This document shows, in pieces, positions 58,824 through 64,000 of a stretch of DNA of 64,000 nucleotides (position 1 is the stretch's first letter; every line of letters starts with the position of its first letter). The stretch comes from Pleodorina starrii (Eukaryota > Chlorophyta > Chlorophyceae > Chlamydomonadales > Volvocaceae). The stretch is taken from positions 1-64,000 of the forward strand of contig BRXU01000054.1 in NCBI GenBank assembly GCA_030267565.1, in the 5' to 3' direction. The notes below the pieces were generated by a model. The model had not been told where the DNA came from, made no database searches, and saw only the letters and a list, made by a program, of their open reading frames with translations. Position numbers and translations under genes: made by a program.

Positions 58824-60668
58824 CTACTGCGGGGGCTCGACGTTCATGAGGTACTCCTCATCTCCCCGTGTGTTGCCTGGGGGCCAGTAGCGGCACGCGA
58901 CCACGTAGCAGGTTCCGCCGTTTCCCGCAGCCGCGCCGCACCCCACCTCGCTGGTGCTCTTCCACACCAGCTGAGTGAAGTGACCGGTGGCTTGAAGGGA
59001 GTTGTCGCTCCAGGGGGTGTACGAATACATGTAGTTGCTCTCCTCGCTGTACCAAGACTGTACGGCGTTTTCGCAGTTCAGACTCACGCCCCCGCTGTAC
59101 GACCACATGTAAAGGCTCTCGCCCGGGCTGCCCGAGTGCTGCAAGTAGCAGCCGCTGTTGGCAAGACTCTGCGCCAAGTTCTGCGTGCGTGCAGCGCAGG
59201 TAGGGTAGGGTAGGCAGGCGGGAGTAGAAAGATCGGCGGTATTTCCCACGTGCGGAAGGACACAATGGAAGCTGGATGGATGCAAGGAGTTCGTTATTAT
59301 GTATAGGATAGTACGCGATGCGTTTCTACGATTTGCGACGGAAGGTAAAACGAATGTCAGGAGCTGTGCAGCAGCCTGGGCAGCCTGCTGGGCCGCCTGG
59401 GCCGCCTGGTCTGCCTGTTGGGGAACGAACGTACGCTTGCTTGCACCTTTCACTGAGCCGTACAAGGATGCTCTTGATAACGGACACGCATCATGACCGG
59501 TATCATTGCTTGTTACGACCAATCAATTCCTTGATTGATTTTTACCCTACCTGGTGGGGTACGGTATTGCTTCCGCATCCACCTTCGTTCCGAGCGACTC
59601 TTTCGATCAGGAGCGATGAGTCATCAGCTAGCTCACCGCACGCGACGCTGCTAGCAAACCTGCCACCGCATAGCCAACCGGCGAGAACGGCTCCTGTCCC
59701 CTTGGGTGTTCGTCGTTCTGTATGTCGTCAATCGATTTATTTCTTCATCACTGAATCCCATCCCCATCCCCCGCATTCCCCCGCCCAGCCACTCACCACA
59801 CACACGCACATACACATACCTGCGCCTCGCTCGCCAGCCCATCGCTCCAGGACAGGGCCGGGGCGCCGTGGATAGCCCGGTATTGGTTGGTGGTGGACAG
59901 AGCCGCATCGGGGTCCTCGCAGCCGCCATAGCCGCCGGCCCCACCGCCTGCGTGCGTGTGCGTGTGCACGCGTGCGAGCAGCAGCGAGGCTTCCTTACTT
60001 GTCATCAGGGGTCGTTACGTAGTTTACATATGCGGTCGAAGCTGCTGCATGCCGCTCTACCTCATTTGATCATTTTTCGGATGCCGAGCAGTTAGTTATC
60101 GACGATCATCTCCTGCGTGCGTGGGGTTCTGTCCGAGCGCGCGATCGATGGACCACTAGCTACTGCGTGTATGTATGTAGCTTCCAGAGCAGATGATTGA
60201 TCACAAGCAATGCATGTATGCAATCAAGCGGCGTGCGTGGTTGGGATGATGATGATGAGCTATGCGTACTCCATCCAGCGCAACAATCCCGGCGGGCAGC
60301 TGTATGTGCCGCTGCCGCCGGGACGGCGCGTGCAGCATGCAGCCGCTCGTGCGAGGCATACATGCACATGCACACATACACCTTGCATGCATCGCGAGCG
60401 CATGTATGTTCGGCAAACACGCGTGCGTGCGTGCGTGCGCCCCCGCCCCCGCCTGCCTCCCTACCGTAGTCACCACCGGCAAAGCTGGGACCGGGCGCGG
60501 GTGCGGGGGTGTTGAAGGCGTAGTCACCGCCGCCGCGATAATCACCGTAGTCGCCGCCGGCGCCATAATCACCGAAGTAGCTTGTGTAAGGGGTATAGGC
60601 GCCGCCGTAGTACACGTAGTCGTCTGACCGCAGCTGCAGCTTCCTGTTTCCTGTCTTCGCCTTGGCCG
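58824..60668 (-). CDS. CAP-superfamily (PR-1/SCP-like) secreted protein, first exon unresolved
   Basis: CAP proteins are small secreted disulphide-rich proteins; many bind sterols or lipids. Three exons are supported with matching phases: 60465-60668, 59820 to about 59954, and 58824-59180 (ending in TAG). The first visible exon encodes a Gly/Tyr-rich segment (DYGDYRGGGDYAFNTP) ending in Pro/Ala. The CAP domain then follows: YRAIHGAPALSWSDGLASEA, NLAQSLANSGC, GESLYMWSYSGG, the CAP1 signature GHFTQLVWKSTSEVGCG, and CRYWPPGNTRGDEEYL as CAP2. The expected Cys, His and Glu residues are present. The exon upstream of 60668 is unresolved. A hydrophobic frame without ATG at 60690-60790 might be part of a signal peptide. 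Extracellular or cell-wall location is inferred from the family. Confidence 0.85.
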
Positions 60669-61251
60669 CTGCGTACAGTGCAGTACAGTGTAGTACAGTG
60701 TAGTACATCGATACAGTGCAAGTGAAGTAAGTCGCTCGAGCGCGACGAGCAAAAAAAGGCAGCAGCAGGGGACGGTGCACGGTGGTGCGTGGTCCCTCGT
60801 CGAATGAATGGGGGAGGTGTATGTCGTACGTAGGGGCAATCAATCGAGTGACTCTATTTTAAGGGCGGCCGCTGTACATCGATACGTAGATGCTGGTAGG
60901 TGGTGGCGGATGGCCGCCGGACGGATGGACGGAGGCCATCCAGCGAGCGAGCGAGCGATCGACACGCACGCAGCGCAGATTGTTTGCCAACGAAGTGCGC
61001 ATGAACTCCCGGCGCCGTATGTATATATGTATCGTCTCCTCTATCTCTGTAATGCGTGATATTATTGTTGAACCAAATTTGACGACGACACGACATGGAT
61101 GGCGCGAGGGCGGCTTCATTCCGAGTGCGGCAACCGAGGCCCGAGCGAGAATTTTGCTCGCATATATATAATTCTCACATAAGCCGAGTTTTCTCGGTTT
61201 GCGTGCATTGCTGCTGGATTTGCGAATCTTATCTGCTGCTGATTGGACGAT
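60669..61251. other. Region between the CAP gene and the retrotransposon
   Basis: This should contain the unresolved first exon and promoter of the CAP gene. I see GTACTACACT-type short repeats near 60677-60712 and no convincing signal-peptide exon with an ATG. Confidence 0.4.
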
Positions 61252-64000
61252 GATAATAATAATAATAATAATGATACGCCCGGCCGGGAGCCGAGGCGTG
61301 GGTTATGGGAGCAGAGGGGGTGGGGTGACGGGTTTCCCCGGTCCCAGTCCCCCCCCACCACCGCGAGGAACTTTAGACTGGTCTGTCGTTGGTTATGTGC
61401 CCGCCGGTTGCGGTTCCGCGTGGGGGTTACGTTCCATTTGCCTGCGGGTTATAACGATAGTGTTGAGTGTTCTAACTGCATGGTCGTGGAGGTCGTTGCA
61501 GCAGGTTCGGGCTTCCTTGCTGCCCGTGCCTAGGGTGTGGAGTAGAGGGCGTAGGTCCTTTCTTATGGTACCCGCGAAGCCGAGGCTGATGGCTTCCTGT
61601 GTTGTGTAGCGGACCTTCCATCCGGCTTCCGTGAGGCGTTTGGCCAGTTCTGCATGCTGTGCGGCCTTGTCGTGCTGTTTCTGTGTGTGGTTTGTGTCAG
61701 CGGTGTAACCGACCTCAATAATGTGTACTGTGTGTTGACTGGGGTCTGGGGGTCCCATGTACCCTGGCGCTCGCGCTTCGTGGAGGGGGATGTCGGGTAT
61801 AAGGAGTATATCGGGCCGCATCTTGAGGCGTTCCTCATCCGCAATTTCCGGGAGCAGCCATTTGGGCAGGCGTGTGCCAGCCACGTAGTCTGGTCGGGTG
61901 TCCGCTGGGCCGGCGTCCATTATAATGTAGCAGCCTCCGTGGGACCCCCGGGCTAGCGTACTGGTAATTGTCTGGACCGCCTTGTTGTGCCGCTGTATGT
62001 ACAGGGCTCGCATTCGGGGGTGAAGGCATCCTCCGAGGATGTGCGCCCCGGAGTCGAGATGGTTGCACAGGGGGCAGTGTCCTAACGACGCGGGGCATCC
62101 AGGTGCCAATGGTTTCTTAAATCGGTTCGCCAGCTTGGCGCTCCATAGCTGGCCATACAGGTAGTCGAAGCATCGTTTGACATGCTTGTGTCGACCCGCC
62201 TTGCGCTGTAAAGTTCGAGTGCTGGTGCTTATGTCAAGGTCGGGCAGGGTGTTGGCGACGTATTTAATGTAATCTGTTTCGTTCGTGTATCCCGAGAGAG
62301 TCTCCGGGTTGACCAAGGACTCGATACCGCGGTTAAGGTCGTTAGCATAGTGCCCAGCATTCTTCTCAGGCCCAGCCATTTTCCGCAGCCACCAGTGTTG
62401 GCTTCGTGGATTATTGTCTGAGGTTTCGGTTGCGCTCAGCGCTTCGGGGTCCAGCTTGGAGAGTCCCCGCGCGGCTTGTACGGCTGCTTTGTCCGCTTTC
62501 TCGTTGTACGTTACCCCAGTGTGGGCTTTCACTTTAAGCAAAGAAGTCTTCAGGTTACAGGCCGCTCGTCGTTTAAGTATTAATACGATTTGCTCAAGCA
62601 GCGCCTTATGCTTACTAAGCTGAAGCTTATGTGGATTGTTTATCATCTTTTTAATGAGATGTAGAGACGCGGCAGAATCCGTCCAGATAGTTAGGTGAGC
62701 TTCGTCGTGCAGCGTGCCTCTGCGCATCTGGAGACCCTGATGGATGGCACTCAGTTCGCACCGTGTGATAGTTTGGCAGCCCTGGTGTCCTGCATTCACA
62801 TCTATGTGGAGTGTTGTGTTGGTAAGTGCGTCAACCGCCGCGGCTCCCAGGAGATGTCTTTCCTCTTCGCCATCTTTAATCTTTTGCACTGACCCATCTG
62901 TGTATATGGCGTCTTGGGCGTTGTATCGCAGCGCATATTTGGCAGAAAATGCCAGGAACGTGGCGCTTCCCTCTTCCGTGGGGATGTTGTCGCACGTACG
63001 GGAGGGCACCGCCGCGGCGGGTGGCTTCTCGGTCATACTGCGCACCCGCTTGCGCACCCATTGGGGGGGTGTCCAGGAGAGGGCGGGGCCAGTGGCGACG
63101 TGGCGGGCTGCCGTCATAGCAAGCGCTCGGCGGAGGCTGGTACCGTAAGCGCGGCCGGATTCATTGCTAACCAGGAGTAGGGTGAGTCCGTTTGGGTAGG
63201 GTTTTGGAGCGTCTACGCTCACTTCGCTGTAGAGGTCCCCCGTTCCTGAAAATGCGTCTATTGTACCGATCATAGTGACCAGCGGGTGGGTGAGGTAGCG
63301 GGTGTAGGGCGCCGTTTGGGACGTGGGCAGCAGGAGTAGGGTAGCGGTGGGGTTATCTGTGTTCCGTGTCGCGTCGGCCCAGCCTAGCGCCCATCGCAGT
63401 GCATGATGCCCCTCGTCCGGCTTAGGTTCAGGGTGCGCAACGGATATGCCCGTGCACGGTTGCGAATACGCGTCGTGGTTGGCTCCGAAGAGCTGATCTT
63501 CTGGGTACCGCGAGTAGTAGATGGCGGTGCTGTCTGCTACGTTGAGGGGGGATGCAAAGCGCTCTGTTGCGGCGCCCAGCGCGGTCATGAGGCGTTTCAT
63601 CAGCCGTTCAGATATCCTCCGCTCATGGGCCTCTCGAATGGGGTGTGCTTTGGTGCCCCCTCCGTCCCGATACCGCAGGAGGAGGCGTGCGACATCCTCC
63701 GCGAAGCCACCCGCGGCCGCGATCTGTGCGTGCTCTTCCGGGCGTTTCTGTTGGGCGTCGCTGTACCGGAGCCACAGGCTGCGGAGGCGGCTTGCCGACA
63801 GCTGGCCGACGCAGCGCCCTTGGGGATCGTATACGAATGCCATCCCAATGGCTTGCAGTCCATCGGGTATGTCCCCACTGCCGTCCCATGGTACATGCCT
63901 GTGTGTGCCGTTACGATTGCCAATTTGGACCGTGTATCGCCCGGGCGGGTGGATGTCCCGGTCCGGGTTACCCGGTTGCACGTTGATTTCAACAAACTGC
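61252..64000 (-). mobile_element. Non-LTR retrotransposon (LINE), 3' part
   Basis: The element runs off the window at 64000. On its own strand it has one long uninterrupted frame, a short 3' UTR after the stop at 61393, and a terminal (ATT)n tract (plus-strand ATA/AAT repeats at 61252-61274), as expected for a LINE 3' end. No LTR is seen. The intact frame suggests recent insertion. The reverse transcriptase itself would lie upstream, outside the window. Confidence 0.85.
61393..64000 (-). CDS. LINE polyprotein C-terminal part: methyltransferase-like region, RNase H, CCHC finger, possible restriction-like endonuclease
   Basis: The frame is open through the window edge and ends in TAA after 862 residues counted from 63981. 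Residues about 138-280 (RFASPLNV, YPEDQLFGANHDAYS, ATLLLLPTSQTAPYTRYLTHP, LLLVSNESGRAYG) recall the PCIF1/N6-adenine-methyltransferase-like fold, but the NPPF-type catalytic motif reads AHPEP, so it is probably inactive. RNase H is clear: IYTDGS (D362), RCEL (E409), IWTDSAAS (D435), KVKAHTGVTYNEKAD (H487, D497). A CX2CX7HX4C finger is at 636-652. Then RPDILLIPD (722-730) and IIEVGY (754-759) could be the PD..E core of a restriction-like endonuclease. RNase H followed by CCHC and such an endonuclease resembles the Dualen/RandI clade of Chlamydomonas. RNase H is certain; the two other enzyme assignments are inference. Confidence 0.8.
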   Translation of the reverse strand, partial: QFVEINVQPGNPDRDIHPPGRYTVQIGNRNGTHRHVPWDGSGDIPDGLQAIGMAFVYDPQGRCVGQLSASRLRSLWLRYSDAQQKRPEEHAQIAAAGGFAEDVARLLLRYRDGGGTKAHPIREAHERRISERLMKRLMTALGAATERFASPLNVADSTAIYYSRYPEDQLFGANHDAYSQPCTGISVAHPEPKPDEGHHALRWALGWADATRNTDNPTATLLLLPTSQTAPYTRYLTHPLVTMIGTIDAFSGTGDLYSEVSVDAPKPYPNGLTLLLVSNESGRAYGTSLRRALAMTAARHVATGPALSWTPPQWVRKRVRSMTEKPPAAAVPSRTCDNIPTEEGSATFLAFSAKYALRYNAQDAIYTDGSVQKIKDGEEERHLLGAAAVDALTNTTLHIDVNAGHQGCQTITRCELSAIHQGLQMRRGTLHDEAHLTIWTDSAASLHLIKKMINNPHKLQLSKHKALLEQIVLILKRRAACNLKTSLLKVKAHTGVTYNEKADKAAVQAARGLSKLDPEALSATETSDNNPRSQHWWLRKMAGPEKNAGHYANDLNRGIESLVNPETLSGYTNETDYIKYVANTLPDLDISTSTRTLQRKAGRHKHVKRCFDYLYGQLWSAKLANRFKKPLAPGCPASLGHCPLCNHLDSGAHILGGCLHPRMRALYIQRHNKAVQTITSTLARGSHGGCYIIMDAGPADTRPDYVAGTRLPKWLLPEIADEERLKMRPDILLIPDIPLHEARAPGYMGPPDPSQHTVHIIEVGYTADTNHTQKQHDKAAQHAELAKRLTEAGWKVRYTTQEAISLGFAGTIRKDLRPLLHTLGTGSKEARTCCNDLHDHAVRTLNTIVITRRQMERNPHAEPQPAGT

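Overview
The window looks like nuclear DNA of a GC-rich, intron-dense green alga of the Chlamydomonas/Volvox (volvocine) type. The reasons are: many GT-AG introns in every gene, often at GTGAGT/GTGCGT donors; plastid transit peptides rich in Ala/Arg/Ser; TGTAA-like poly(A) signals downstream of several stops; intronic runs of the TTTTAGGG unit that forms Chlamydomonas telomeres; very abundant CCCT, CA, GGT and CCT simple repeats; and poly-Ala, poly-Gly and poly-Gln tracts inside proteins. The species cannot be fixed from the sequence alone. All gene models were built by hand from splice sites, reading phase and protein-family similarity.

Layout. 1-1476 is a nearly pure CCCT satellite. 1590-4981 (-) is a CDKD/CDK7-type kinase with three large low-complexity insertions; its C-lobe lies beyond the satellite. 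4982-9296 has no gene I can support. 9297-14766 (-) is TL29, the lumenal peroxidase-like protein with a Tat transit signal. Only 321 bp away and divergent is CURT1 at 15088-15910 (+), a thylakoid curvature protein. 16962-21503 (-) is a seven-exon gene for an unrecognised, probably plastid-targeted protein. It is head-to-head with a ten-exon cytochrome P450 at 22063-27982 (+). 29845-35511 (-) is a complete eleven-exon diphthine synthase (DPH5). About 37936-54915 (+) is a giant ABCG half-transporter gene with an N-terminal Cys-rich ectodomain, large cytosolic linkers and intronic minisatellites; its first exon is unresolved. 58824-60668 (-) is a secreted CAP/PR-1-like protein with its first exon unresolved. 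61252-64000 (-) is the 3' part of a non-LTR retrotransposon with an intact ORF carrying a methyltransferase-like region, RNase H, a CCHC finger and a possible restriction-like endonuclease.

Functionally these are mostly unrelated housekeeping genes. The clearest link is the divergent TL29/CURT1 pair: both products act at the thylakoid and share one short intergenic region with a palindromic TATA-like core. Several short repeat families recur in the introns across the window. Three near-perfect hairpins in introns are candidates for small-RNA precursors or miniature elements.
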